Shown: piece by piece, positions 8,198 through 16,099 of the stretch
How positions within the stretch are numbered: position 1 is the first letter of the stretch
How the letters are laid out: each line of letters begins with the position of its first letter
Source: Niallia nealsonii
Lineage (GTDB): Bacteria; Bacillota; Bacilli; Bacillales; Cytobacillaceae
Length of the DNA stretch: 36,250 bases
NCBI RefSeq assembly: GCF_002835805.1
Contig: NZ_PISE01000067.1
Span: 1 to 36,250 of the forward strand
Direction: 5' to 3'
Notes under the pieces: model-generated
What the model was told of the DNA's origin: nothing
The model's database searches: none
Seen by the model: the letters and a program-made list of their open reading frames with translations, nothing else
Made by a program: the position numbers and the translations under genes

Positions 8198-8902
8198 TTA
8201 TTGTACAATTTTTTTGTAAAGTTCATGTTTTTTTATATATTCATAACAGACATCTGGAAGTAAATACTCAGGGTCCCCATTTTTGGCAAATTCTTCCCGA
8301 ATATACGTAGATGATATTTCCATAGCTAAACCTTTATCTAAAAGTTGAAAACGCCCATCATCATAATTCCTTAGTAACGCAGAACGGCTAATTGTCTTTA
8401 CCATATCAATTCCGTCTCTAGCCATAACAATGAATTGATTGTTCGAAATTAATTCTTCATCCATTCTCCACTTACCATCCGCAATATCCACCAATAAATC
8501 AGCACCCATGATAAAAAATAATTCAGCATGAGGGAAAATTTTTTTAAAATGTTGCATAGTGTAATAGGTGTATTGCTTACCAGGCAAGACATTAAATTCA
8601 TAAGTATCCAATATAAATGTTTCCTTTTTTTCAATAGCTAATCGAGCCATTTCTTCCCTGTGCTTATCACTAGTTTGCAACTTTTTATCAATCCTTCCAC
8701 TGGAAGACGGTAATACAATAATAAAGTCTAGTTTTTTTCTATGCCTAACAGTATTAGCAGTCCATAAATGAACATGAGTTACAGGGTCAAAAGAAGAGCC
8801 ATAGAAGCCAATTCTAGCCCCCTCTTTAAAAAGCCCTTCTATATCTTTTCCTGGATTTAATTTAGATAAATATTGTTTATATTTTTCGATTTTATTTAGC
8901 AT
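8198..8902 (-). CDS. nadD: Nicotinate mononucleotide adenylyltransferase
   Basis: Makes nicotinic acid adenine dinucleotide from NaMN and ATP. The nucleotidyltransferase signature [12 protein letters not shown] (35-46) carries the two His of the (H/T)xGH-type motif, and [13 protein letters not shown] near the C-terminus is the ISSTxIR motif that binds ATP phosphates. At 234 residues it is longer than housekeeping NadD (about 190-200) because of about 28 additional N-terminal residues. AGGAGG lies upstream of the ATG. It follows pncB by 34 bp and nadE follows after another 34 bp, consistent with one operon. In B. subtilis the housekeeping nadD is in an unrelated locus, so this may be a second copy. 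Confidence 0.92.
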   Translation of the reverse strand: MLNKIEKYKQYLSKLNPGKDIEGLFKEGARIGFYGSSFDPVTHVHLWTANTVRHRKKLDFIIVLPSSSGRIDKKLQTSDKHREEMARLAIEKKETFILDTYEFNVLPGKQYTYYTMQHFKKIFPHAELFFIMGADLLVDIADGKWRMDEELISNNQFIVMARDGIDMVKTISRSALLRNYDDGRFQLLDKGLAMEISSTYIREEFAKNGDPEYLLPDVCYEYIKKHELYKKIVQ

Positions 8903-8936
8903 TTTCTTCTACCTCCTAATTTCCAAAGGTGTTTCT

Positions 8937-10397
8937 TTATTTTTTTAATACCTTTTTTCTTACTTTTTCTATATGATTCATTTTGTTATCCCAACATTTT
9001 TGAGATAAATCAACTGGATATTCTTCTGGATTTAATGACCGCTTATATTCATCCCATATCAAAGATAAGTTATCTTTTACATATTGTTTAATTTCGAATA
9101 TATTAGGCAATTTATAAACTTGGTTTCCATCCACAAAAATATCATGATGCAATTCCCTAGCCTCGAAATTAGTAATAAATTTACTTACAAATGTATGAAC
9201 AGGATGGAACATTTTTAAACGTTCTTCTTTCTGTGGCTCCTCCTCTGCCATAGCAATATAATCACCCTCAGAACAATTGTTCACCAGATTAATTATTCTA
9301 TAGATTTTCTTAAGACCAGGAGTTGTTACTTTCTCAGGATTAGCAGAGATCTTAATAGTATCAACCATTTCACCGTTATCATCTTCGATTGAAACGAGTT
9401 TGTACACCGCCCCCAAAGCTGCTTGGTCGTAAGCTGTAATGAGTTTTGTTCCAATTCCCCAAGAATCTATTTTTGCTCCTTGAGATTTTAAATTCATAAT
9501 GGTGTATTCGTCTAAATCGTTAGAAGCAACAATTTTGGTGTTTTTAAAGCCTGCCTTATCTAACATTTTTCTCGCTTCTTTTGACAGATAAGCCATATCT
9601 CCACTATCTAAGCGAATTGCTTTAAAATTGATTTTATCTCCTAGTTCTTTCGCAACTTTAATAGCAGTAGGGACACCAGACTTGAGAGTATCAAAAGTAT
9701 CTACTAGGAATGTGCATTCTTTATGGCGAGTCGCATACTTACGGAATGCAGTATACTCATCTCTGTAAGCTTGAACCATCGCATGAGCGTGAGTTCCAGA
9801 TACAGGTATTCCAAAAAGCTTACCAGCTCTTACATTACTAGTTCCCTCAAATCCACCGATAAAAGCTGCTCTAGTGCCCCAAATAGCAGCATCCATTTCG
9901 TGGGCTCTTCTTGTGCCAAATTCCATAGCTGGTTCATTACCTAAAACTTGTTTAATTCTAGACGCTTTAGTAGCTATCAACGTTTGATAATTTACTATAT
10001 TAAGTAGAGCGGTTTCAATAATCTGTGCTTCCCCTAGAGGAGCTTCTACCTGCAAAATTGCTTCATTTCCAAAAACTAATTCTCCTTCTTTCATTCCCCT
10101 AATCTTCCCAGTAAATCTCATTTCTTTTAGGTATTCTAAAAAGTCTTCTTTGTAACCAAGTTCATCCCTTAAATAAGCAATATCACTTTCACTAAATTTA
10201 AAGTTATTAATAAAATCCACAATTTTTTCTAAACCAGCAAAAACCGCATACCCATTGCCAAAAGGAATTTTTCTAAAGTAAAGTTCGAAAACCGCTTTCC
10301 TGTTATGGAAATTATCATCCCAATAAGATTCTGCCATATTAATTTGGTACAAATCTGTGTGCAACGCTAAACTATCGTCCATATATTTTCTTGCCAT
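8937..10397 (-). CDS. pncB: Nicotinate phosphoribosyltransferase
   Basis: Converts nicotinate and PRPP to nicotinate mononucleotide, the committing step of Preiss-Handler salvage. The N-terminal LHTDLYQINMAESYW is the family start, EFGTRRAHEMDAAIWGTRAAFIGGFEGTSNV holds the active-site region including the conserved His, and FKAIRLDSGDMAYLSKEARK with IVASNDLDEYTI covers the ribose-phosphate binding strands. It is 486 residues when started at the ATG preceded by GGAGG; the longer frame would start at a TTG that is itself part of that ribosome site. Second gene of the operon, 99 bp after pncA. Confidence 0.95.
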   Translation of the reverse strand: MARKYMDDSLALHTDLYQINMAESYWDDNFHNRKAVFELYFRKIPFGNGYAVFAGLEKIVDFINNFKFSESDIAYLRDELGYKEDFLEYLKEMRFTGKIRGMKEGELVFGNEAILQVEAPLGEAQIIETALLNIVNYQTLIATKASRIKQVLGNEPAMEFGTRRAHEMDAAIWGTRAAFIGGFEGTSNVRAGKLFGIPVSGTHAHAMVQAYRDEYTAFRKYATRHKECTFLVDTFDTLKSGVPTAIKVAKELGDKINFKAIRLDSGDMAYLSKEARKMLDKAGFKNTKIVASNDLDEYTIMNLKSQGAKIDSWGIGTKLITAYDQAALGAVYKLVSIEDDNGEMVDTIKISANPEKVTTPGLKKIYRIINLVNNCSEGDYIAMAEEEPQKEERLKMFHPVHTFVSKFITNFEARELHHDIFVDGNQVYKLPNIFEIKQYVKDNLSLIWDEYKRSLNPEEYPVDLSQKCWDNKMNHIEKVRKKVLKK

Positions 10398-10496
10398 TAT
10401 TATTACCTCCAAATTTATCCAAATATATTTTCACCAATTTATAATTACATAATGACGTTTTTCCATTCTAATATCGCCGTTTTTTAAATTATTTTT

Positions 10497-11039
10497 TTAA
10501 TCAATAATTTCAGTATGAAAACAAAGTTTCATATGATTAATCATCGTTTCTCCAAGGTCAGTAAATGTAGCAGCACCACGTTTATGAATTGCTGTTTTAA
10601 AACCATTCGCATCTGCTCCTGCTACCGTTAAAAAATCACATATATCAGTACATACCCCAACAACATGAACTTTTTCTACTTCAAGACTTCTTAATACGGA
10701 ATTTAAATTCGTATCAAAGAAAGCATTGTAATTAGTTTTAGGTGTATAAATCACATTCGGGTTCTTTGAATTTTCTTGATACCATTCAAGTAACTCTCCG
10801 TATAATTCTTGCCCTTTTGTACCTATGATATTATGTGGTGTCCATAATTCAAAGTGTGAATCATCGGATTGGTGTGCATCCATTGCAACCACAACAATAT
10901 TCCCATCATCCAAAAACTTATTTGCTAAATCTTTAATATAAGGGACAATTTCTTGTGCTGGTTTTCCAGCAGTTAAAGTCCCATTATCTGCTACAAAATC
11001 ATTACTCATATCAACAATTAATAAAGCTTCTTTTGTCAT
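10497..11039 (-). CDS. pncA: Nicotinamidase (isochorismatase-like hydrolase)
   Basis: Hydrolyses nicotinamide to nicotinate and ammonia, opening the salvage route. The catalytic triad is visible as Asp10 (LIVDMSNDF), Lys101 (TPKTNYNAF) and Cys130 (GVCTDICDF); Asp54, His56 and His69 match the metal site of PncA-type enzymes. Length 180 residues is normal. ATG start after GGAGATGAG. It is the first gene of the NAD operon; its start codon lies 24 bp from the palindromic operator at 11063-11100, which therefore probably controls all four salvage genes. Confidence 0.95.
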   Translation of the reverse strand: MTKEALLIVDMSNDFVADNGTLTAGKPAQEIVPYIKDLANKFLDDGNIVVVAMDAHQSDDSHFELWTPHNIIGTKGQELYGELLEWYQENSKNPNVIYTPKTNYNAFFDTNLNSVLRSLEVEKVHVVGVCTDICDFLTVAGADANGFKTAIHKRGAATFTDLGETMINHMKLCFHTEIID

Positions 11040-11062
11040 ATTCGCTCATCTCCATTCAATCA

Positions 11063-11100
11063 ATTAACAATTAACGATTAACTAATCGTTAATTGTTAAT
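11063..11100. promoter_or_regulatory. Palindromic NrtR-type operator upstream of pncA
   Basis: A perfect inverted repeat with 18-bp arms (ATTAACAATTAACGATTA and its complement) around a 2-bp AC centre. Each arm contains the heptad ATTAACN in tandem. Its core is shared with the site at 11968-11995. The position, 24 bp upstream of the pncA start, suits a repressor operator. Confidence 0.85.
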
Positions 11101-11134
11101 TTCAAAAAAAGATTTAAAAACCTTTTTTCTAATT

Positions 11135-11932
11135 TTATTTATAAATACTCTTATCTATTGGTCTAGACTCTATATATTTATATAGCCTTGTTTTTGCCCT
11201 TTCTACAATAATGGTTTTAGGGCTGCCTTCTTCATCTTTCGCAAGTTCAAGAAAGGGAAACTTAGGTGCTTTTCTCCAAAAGAAAGGTTCAGATTTAACC
11301 ACTTCATTTGCAATTTCCTCAGAAACTGATAAGATAACACTTCTTAATTCTGATAACGTAAATTCTTTCGGAAGAAATTCTTTCGCCAATGTTGTTTCGA
11401 CCATATCTAGTTTTATTAATTCAAGAGCATCCTTGATGATTAACTCATGGTCAAATGCTAATGGCAATTTAAACACTTCATCGACATCAAATAATTCAAC
11501 CTCTTGAGCATCATCACCCGCTTGCCGTTTAGATAGTTGATATTCTGGCACTACTGCATAATGTGCTTTTGTAATCATCCAGCCTCTTTTGTCACGACCT
11601 AATTTTTCATACGTATCTAACTTCTTTATATGAATATTTTTAACTTTCGTCTCTTCTTCCAGTTCCCTTTTTGCCGCTTCATAAGCTGATTCTTCAGGGT
11701 CAATAAATCCACCAGGCAATGCCCATTTACCACCCTCGATATTTGGTTTACCTTCCTTATTCTTCATAGCACGTTTAATCAACATAACTTTCAAAATTCT
11801 TCCATACTTTGCTTCTTTATCTTTAACAATGGTAAAAATAACATTGTCGCTAGTGTATCCATCTGGAGTTCTAAATGCTTTCACATCATACTCTTTAAGA
11901 GCATCTTCATGTTTTACAAAGTCTTCTGCCAC
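11135..11932 (-). CDS. nrtR: NrtR-type Nudix transcriptional regulator of NAD metabolism
   Basis: NrtR proteins join a Nudix domain that senses ADP-ribose or related NAD metabolites to a C-terminal winged helix that represses NAD genes. Here the Nudix domain is at about residues 25-160, with the box GGFIDPEESAYEAAKRELEE at about 74-93; the catalytic glutamates of REUxEE are kept, but the following Gly is Lys. The C-terminal part FTLSELRSVILSV to KFPFLEL, then PKTIIVERAKTRLYKY, matches the winged-helix extension of this family. The second GTG is preferred because GAGGTGA lies 5 nt upstream, giving 265 residues. It sits in the same orientation upstream of the NAD operon, and matching palindromes lie before both units, implying repression of the operon and of itself. 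Confidence 0.88.
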   Translation of the reverse strand: MAEDFVKHEDALKEYDVKAFRTPDGYTSDNVIFTIVKDKEAKYGRILKVMLIKRAMKNKEGKPNIEGGKWALPGGFIDPEESAYEAAKRELEEETKVKNIHIKKLDTYEKLGRDKRGWMITKAHYAVVPEYQLSKRQAGDDAQEVELFDVDEVFKLPLAFDHELIIKDALELIKLDMVETTLAKEFLPKEFTLSELRSVILSVSEEIANEVVKSEPFFWRKAPKFPFLELAKDEEGSPKTIIVERAKTRLYKYIESRPIDKSIYK

Positions 11933-11967
11933 GTCTTTCACCTCAATTGCTTTATTAAAACTTCTTT

Positions 11968-11995
11968 CGATTAACGATTAACTAATTGTTAATCG
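11968..11995. promoter_or_regulatory. Palindromic NrtR-type operator upstream of nrtR
   Basis: Inverted repeat with 13-bp arms (CGATTAACGATTA / TAATTGTTAATCG, one mismatch) around the same AC centre as the pncA site. The stretch TTAACGATTAACTAAT is identical in both. Lies 35 bp from the chosen nrtR start. Confidence 0.82.
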
Positions 11996-12188
11996 TAATA
12001 TACAATAAAAAAAATACTTTTGCAAGTAAAATGTTGTTTTTTCTTTTATTTTATTTTTTCTTTTTATAAATAATTTATACATTTAAAATCATTCTCTTTT
12101 AGTAGCCAAGACATTTGTAAATAAGAGTACAAAGAAAACCGTTACGTATACCAAGCGATTAAAATTCAATGACTGGATTGGAACCATT

Positions 12189-12779
12189 TCAAAGCCTACA
12201 ATTAATTTTTTCAAAAAAGAATTCCTCTGATAGTATGTATCCCTGTATAGAAATAGTGATAATCATATCTTCCTCTGTCAATATATCCAGAGCATCCATT
12301 TGTTTAAAAAGATTTGTATCACATTCACAAAATTTCCCTGTAAGAAGTAATTTTTTTTGTAACTCCAAAGCTTGGATTTGATGCTTTTCAAAGCCTAATA
12401 TTACAATTCTACTTGAATCGTTAATTTGTTTAACAATCCGTTCAATCTGTTCCCCTGGAATATTCTCAATCATTTCCACGTTTTCCTTTAATTGCTCTAT
12501 AAACCTGTCTGCACTTAGGTCAATATCCGTTTTTTCAAAACATGCCCCATACTTAATTACAACAGTATTCCTTAAGTTTGAAAAATTTCTAAAACCCATT
12601 TTTTTGCAGAAACGATTGAATGTAGAAGGAGATACATTACATGCCTCTGCTGCTGTTTCTAATGAAAATCCCTCAATCTTATGGAGATTTTCCAATAAGA
12701 TTTTTGCTATATGGTCGTTAACATCCTTATCAAGAGAATTATTTATGTATGTTAAAAGATTATAAATCAATGTTTCCAC
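12189..12779 (-). pseudogene. RpiR/MurR-family regulator, truncated in the SIS domain
   Basis: Sugar-phosphate sensing regulators of this family have an N-terminal HTH and a C-terminal SIS domain in about 280 residues. This frame has the HTH (SLETAAEACNVSPSTFNRFCKKMGF) and the first part of the SIS domain (RIVILGFEKHQIQALELQKKLLL to MIITISIQG), then stops at residue 196 after an unrelated-looking tail. About 80-100 residues are missing, so the sugar-phosphate site is incomplete. The GTG start is chosen for the GAGGTG ribosome site just upstream. No partner metabolic genes remain beside it. The cut end faces the NAD cluster. Confidence 0.75.
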
Positions 12780-12806
12780 ATTTCCCACCTCAAGTGAATA
12801 ATTCAT

Positions 12807-13448
12807 ATTATTTTATCAAAAGTGTCGATTCTCCAATTTTTAAAGTTTCTTTTTCAAGAGTATTTTTAATCTATGTCTTCAACGTAGGTTACCGATTGAT
12901 GTAATTCAGACCTTTGATTCATTAGAGAAAGTGAATCCGCACGTAATATGCCCAACTTAGTGGATTCAGGAAGGATATATAAAATATTACCACATAGTCA
13001 TATTCAACTATCCTGCCATTTAGTTTAAGTGAAATTCTTCATATGCTGGGTTTACTTTCTATACCTTACCCTAATTTCCTGAATGAAATTTTTAAATAAA
13101 AAATACGACTTTAAATTAAAAAGGAATGTCGATTTTACAATAAATAAGAGCCATGAGAACATATAAATTCATTTAAGAAAATAAGTAAATCACGAAAAAT
13201 AAAATAATGATGAATTAAAAAAAGTCACCCAATAAAATGCGATATAGAAGTGAATTTCCTTTGAATAGATTATACAAAATGTTGAATAAGATTGGATTGA
13301 AATTTAAGAAGGAGAACCGAAAAATGGTTTTGCAAAGGTAAGAAAAACTGGAAAATAAATTGGTGGTGAAGGTGGAAGTGGTGGTCAATGATAAGAGATG
13401 AATTTAACAGATGCTAGAAAAAAAGGGGTGGGTGCATGAAAATGAAAT
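12807..13448. other. Gene-free AT-rich tract
   Basis: About 640 bp in which I find no open reading frame with a plausible start and ribosome site on either strand, no terminator-quality hairpin and no repeat family. A G-rich purine patch near 13355-13395 contains only very short frames. It lies between two damaged genes and is probably decayed former coding sequence. Confidence 0.5.
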
Positions 13449-14233
13449 TTACCGACCCCAAACATATATATCCCCGTCAGACTCTAAAGAGGTAATATTA
13501 ACACCTTTAAGACCATTTTCCATTTTAAAATTCTTTTCAGTTATTGGATATGTTTTATAGATGTTCAACTTTTGATATAGCTCTGTAAATTCTGGTTCAC
13601 TAACAGTTACAATTGTTTTCTTAAAATGATTTTCTACTTTTGTAATCTTAACAGCTTATCCTTCTGGATGCTCATTAGTAGGAAAAATTATAATTTCTCC
13701 TTTTTTTAGTTTACTTTTAATTCCTTTATTCTTGATTTCTAAAATATTTTTATCGATTATTTTTACATATTCTTTTTTTATTTCAGGGTTTACTACACCT
13801 TCTTCTACTTCATCTCGAACCATAACAAATTGCATAGCATATGCTTTGCTTAATTTTTCTCCATCTGTATATTTGATATTATTCCTTATATGAATCTCAT
13901 ATTTTTCCCCTTTTTGATATCCACCATCTGGAGGGTTAATAAAAATTGTTTTCCCTTCATTTTCAAGTTCAATTTCTATCTTGTTTTTCATCCAAAACAA
14001 AAATATTTTGTGGATTCATCTATAGATTTATCAAAATAATATTCCCACACTTTATTTAGAGATACTTCTGTTCTAACTTCTATTTTGTCTTCCTTGTTAA
14101 TTGTAGATTCTTCTACATCCGCTTTTTTTGCAAATTCTAGTTCGTTATTTGTTTTTTTATTATGTAAATTGTTATAAACAAAATAACCAAATCCTCCGAA
14201 CACAATAATAGTAATAAAAAAAGATGTCCTCAT
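13449..14233 (-). pseudogene. Broken membrane-anchored protein with SbsA-type Ig-like domain
   Basis: Three consecutive pieces read as one decayed gene. The first has a membrane segment (SFFITIIVFGGFGYFVY) and ends VWEYYFDKSIDEST, the beginning of an SbsA Ig-like (Big_5) domain. The reading frame then shifts at about 13980-14015, a short NIFVLDEKQ stretch lying in a second frame, and continues in a third frame with IEIELENEGKTIFINPPDGG and KGEKYEIHIRNNI, the rest of that domain. An in-frame TAA at 13656-13658 interrupts it, and the same frame runs on for 68 codons to the stop at 13449. So at least two frameshifts and one nonsense codon are present. Its ATG lies inside the ilvE terminator hairpin and no promoter is visible. 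Product inferred only from the domain pattern. Confidence 0.7.
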
Positions 14234-14254
14234 CAGTTTGAGGTCATCTTTTTT
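14217..14254 (-). terminator. Terminator of ilvE
   Basis: 16-bp arms with one mismatch (AAAAAAGATGACCTCA on the minus strand, 6-nt loop) ending in a T-run on the minus strand, 7 bp after the ilvE stop. It overlaps the start codon of the adjacent pseudogene. Confidence 0.85.
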
Positions 14255-14260
14255 ATGCTT

Positions 14261-15331
14261 TTATACTTCTACTGTCCAGCCAAATGGATCTTCAATTTTA
14301 CCATTTTGGATATTGGTAATCGTATCATATAATTTTTTCGCAAGTTCTCCTGTTTCATTATTATTTAGCACGATTACTTGTTCATTCCAGAAAAATTCGC
14401 CGATTGGGGAAATAACCGCAGCGGTTCCTGTACCAAATGCTTCTTCTAATTCCCCATTTTTATGTGCTTCAAAAATTTCTTCCACTGTAATTTTTCTTTC
14501 AGTAACCGGAATATCCCAATGTTTTAATAATTCAATAATGCTGCCTCGTGTAACCCCTTCTAAAATACTGCCATTTAGTACTGGAGTTACAACTTCCCCA
14601 TTAATTTTAAAGAATACATTCATTGCGCCAACTTCTTCAATGTATTTTTTCTCTACACCGTCTAACCATAATACTTGAGAATATCCCTTTTCTGCTGCAA
14701 TTTGCTGTGCTTTTAAGCTTGCCGCATAGTTTCCTGCTGTTTTCGCAGAGCCAGTGCCACCACTAACTGCACGAACATATTCATTTTCCACAAAAATTTT
14801 AACTGGTTTAACTCCCTCTTTATAATAAGATCCTACAGGAGATAAAATGATCATAAATTTATAGCTGATAGATGCCGCAACCCCTAAATATGGCTGTGTA
14901 GAAATAATAAACGGTCTTATGTATAGAGATGTTCCTTCTTCTGTTGGAATCCAGTCTTTATCAACAGTAATTAATTGCTTAAGAGCAGACAATGCAAATT
15001 CTTCATCAATTGCAGGAATGCAAAGACGTTCATTTGATTTGTTTAAACGTTCCATATTTTTTTCTGGTCTAAATAAAAGCACTTTTTCTTCTTTTGTTAA
15101 ATATGCTTTCATTCCTTCAAAAACTGTTTGTCCATAGTGAAAGATAACAGAAGCTGGATCTAACGTAATCGGTTGATATGGAAGAATTTGTGCATCATGC
15201 CATCCCTTTCCTTCCGTATAATCCATCATAAACATATGATCTGTAAAGGTTTTGCCAAATACTAATGTGCTAGCGTCTGGTTTTGCTTTTTTTTCTGTTG
15301 CTAATGTTACCGTAATTGTTTGTTCACTCAC
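14261..15331 (-). CDS. ilvE: Branched-chain amino acid aminotransferase
   Basis: PLP-dependent transamination between glutamate and the branched-chain keto acids, the last step of Leu/Ile/Val synthesis and first step of their breakdown. The class IV aminotransferase fold is complete at 356 residues: HYGQTVFEGMKAY, RLCIPAID, SLYIRPFIIST, the PLP lysine Lys197 in GTGSAKTAGNYAAS, and EEAFGTGTAAVISPI near the C-terminus. The size matches B. subtilis IlvK/YbgE type enzymes. It is a single-gene unit with its own terminator. I looked for a T-box or other leader in the 250 bp upstream and saw none. Confidence 0.95.
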   Translation of the reverse strand: MSEQTITVTLATEKKAKPDASTLVFGKTFTDHMFMMDYTEGKGWHDAQILPYQPITLDPASVIFHYGQTVFEGMKAYLTKEEKVLLFRPEKNMERLNKSNERLCIPAIDEEFALSALKQLITVDKDWIPTEEGTSLYIRPFIISTQPYLGVAASISYKFMIILSPVGSYYKEGVKPVKIFVENEYVRAVSGGTGSAKTAGNYAASLKAQQIAAEKGYSQVLWLDGVEKKYIEEVGAMNVFFKINGEVVTPVLNGSILEGVTRGSIIELLKHWDIPVTERKITVEEIFEAHKNGELEEAFGTGTAAVISPIGEFFWNEQVIVLNNNETGELAKKLYDTITNIQNGKIEDPFGWTVEV

Positions 15332-15510
15332 GTTGATTGCTCCTTATCCAAATAATTTATTTCTACTTATTATAACGCAACTTTTTATTTGCGGAAGTAC
15401 AAATTGTATATCTTTTTTAAAAATTTAATAAGGTTTTAGAATAGGCTTTTTTTCTTCCCATCACCCTTTTATTATATTGATATATTTTATTTTTATTAAA
15501 AAATAAAAAA

Positions 15511-15560
15511 CTTGATGGTTCTTATATGTATCTACTTTCATACATATAAGAACCATCAAG
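15511..15560 (-). terminator. Strong terminator of the 44-codon gene
   Basis: Perfect 20-bp inverted repeat (15511-15530 with 15541-15560) and 10-nt loop. On the minus strand the second arm is followed by TTTTTTATTTTTT. Confidence 0.92.
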
Positions 15561-15583
15561 TCACCTTATTTATTGTTTCCATA

Positions 15584-15718
15584 TTACAAACTCCAATTTT
15601 TTGTTTTTTCCAATAACTCATCAATCTCTATTTCTTTCAATTTCCAATCCAAAATATTCTCTTCCATATCGGCAGTTGTCTGCAATAATTCATCAATATC
15701 GGCTCTTACTATATGCAT
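15584..15718 (-). CDS. Small acidic protein of unknown function, 44 residues
   Basis: Not recognised. A 44-codon frame starts at ATG with GGAGG at ideal spacing (AAAGGAGGCTTGATTAA-ATG) and ends in TAA 23 bp before the strong terminator at 15511-15560, so it has every element of an expressed gene. The product begins MHIVRADIDELLQ and ends LEKTKNWSL, is rich in Glu, Asp and Leu with two IDELL/DIDELL repeats and one Trp in each half, and is likely an amphipathic helix; there is no signal peptide or membrane segment. Upstream, 150 bp from the start, are two TTAGCCA repeats like those before the purine operon. Confidence 0.65.
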   Translation of the reverse strand: MHIVRADIDELLQTTADMEENILDWKLKEIEIDELLEKTKNWSL

Positions 15719-16099
15719 TTAATCAAGCCTCCTTTAGTGCTTTTTCATGCTTAGCAGTCGCCCCCCCTTGTTCCAATAAACAATGCGCTTTTTGGCAATA
15801 TTAGATGAAAGAATTTGTTTATTTTTTATTGCTTTAAGCGTTTTATTTTTTATTAGTATATCAGCTTTTAGCCAATAAAAACAAGAATTAGCCAGTTACA
15901 AGTTCATAACAAAATGATTACGGTCCCATCAACTTATTTTTTTATTCCCCCCAAAAGTTTTTTCAAACCAGTGCTTCCTATGGAATTTTTTGCATAATCT
16001 TTCGAAAAGCATGTAATCTTTTTATCTGTTATAGTTATTATAATTATCTTTTATGGTTTTTTTGGTTAAAATGAATAAAAGAATGGAGGAGGTAACAGG
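15719..16099. other. Divergent control region with TTAGCCA repeats
   Basis: Separates the 44-codon gene from the CAP protein gene. It holds TTAGCCAATAAAA at 15868 and TTAGCCAGTT at 15888, 20 bp apart in the same orientation, and an A/T-rich stretch near 16030-16060 that could carry the promoter of the CAP gene. No other gene is visible here. Confidence 0.5.

Noticed and set aside
7298-12188. Direct repeats at the two edges of the NAD cluster
   Set aside because: I compared the sequence by the nadE stop with that after nrtR and saw no target duplication, so the mode of insertion remains open.
15332-15480. Possible T-box or other leader before ilvE
   Set aside because: The region lacks the T-box sequence and any terminator/antiterminator pair near the start codon.
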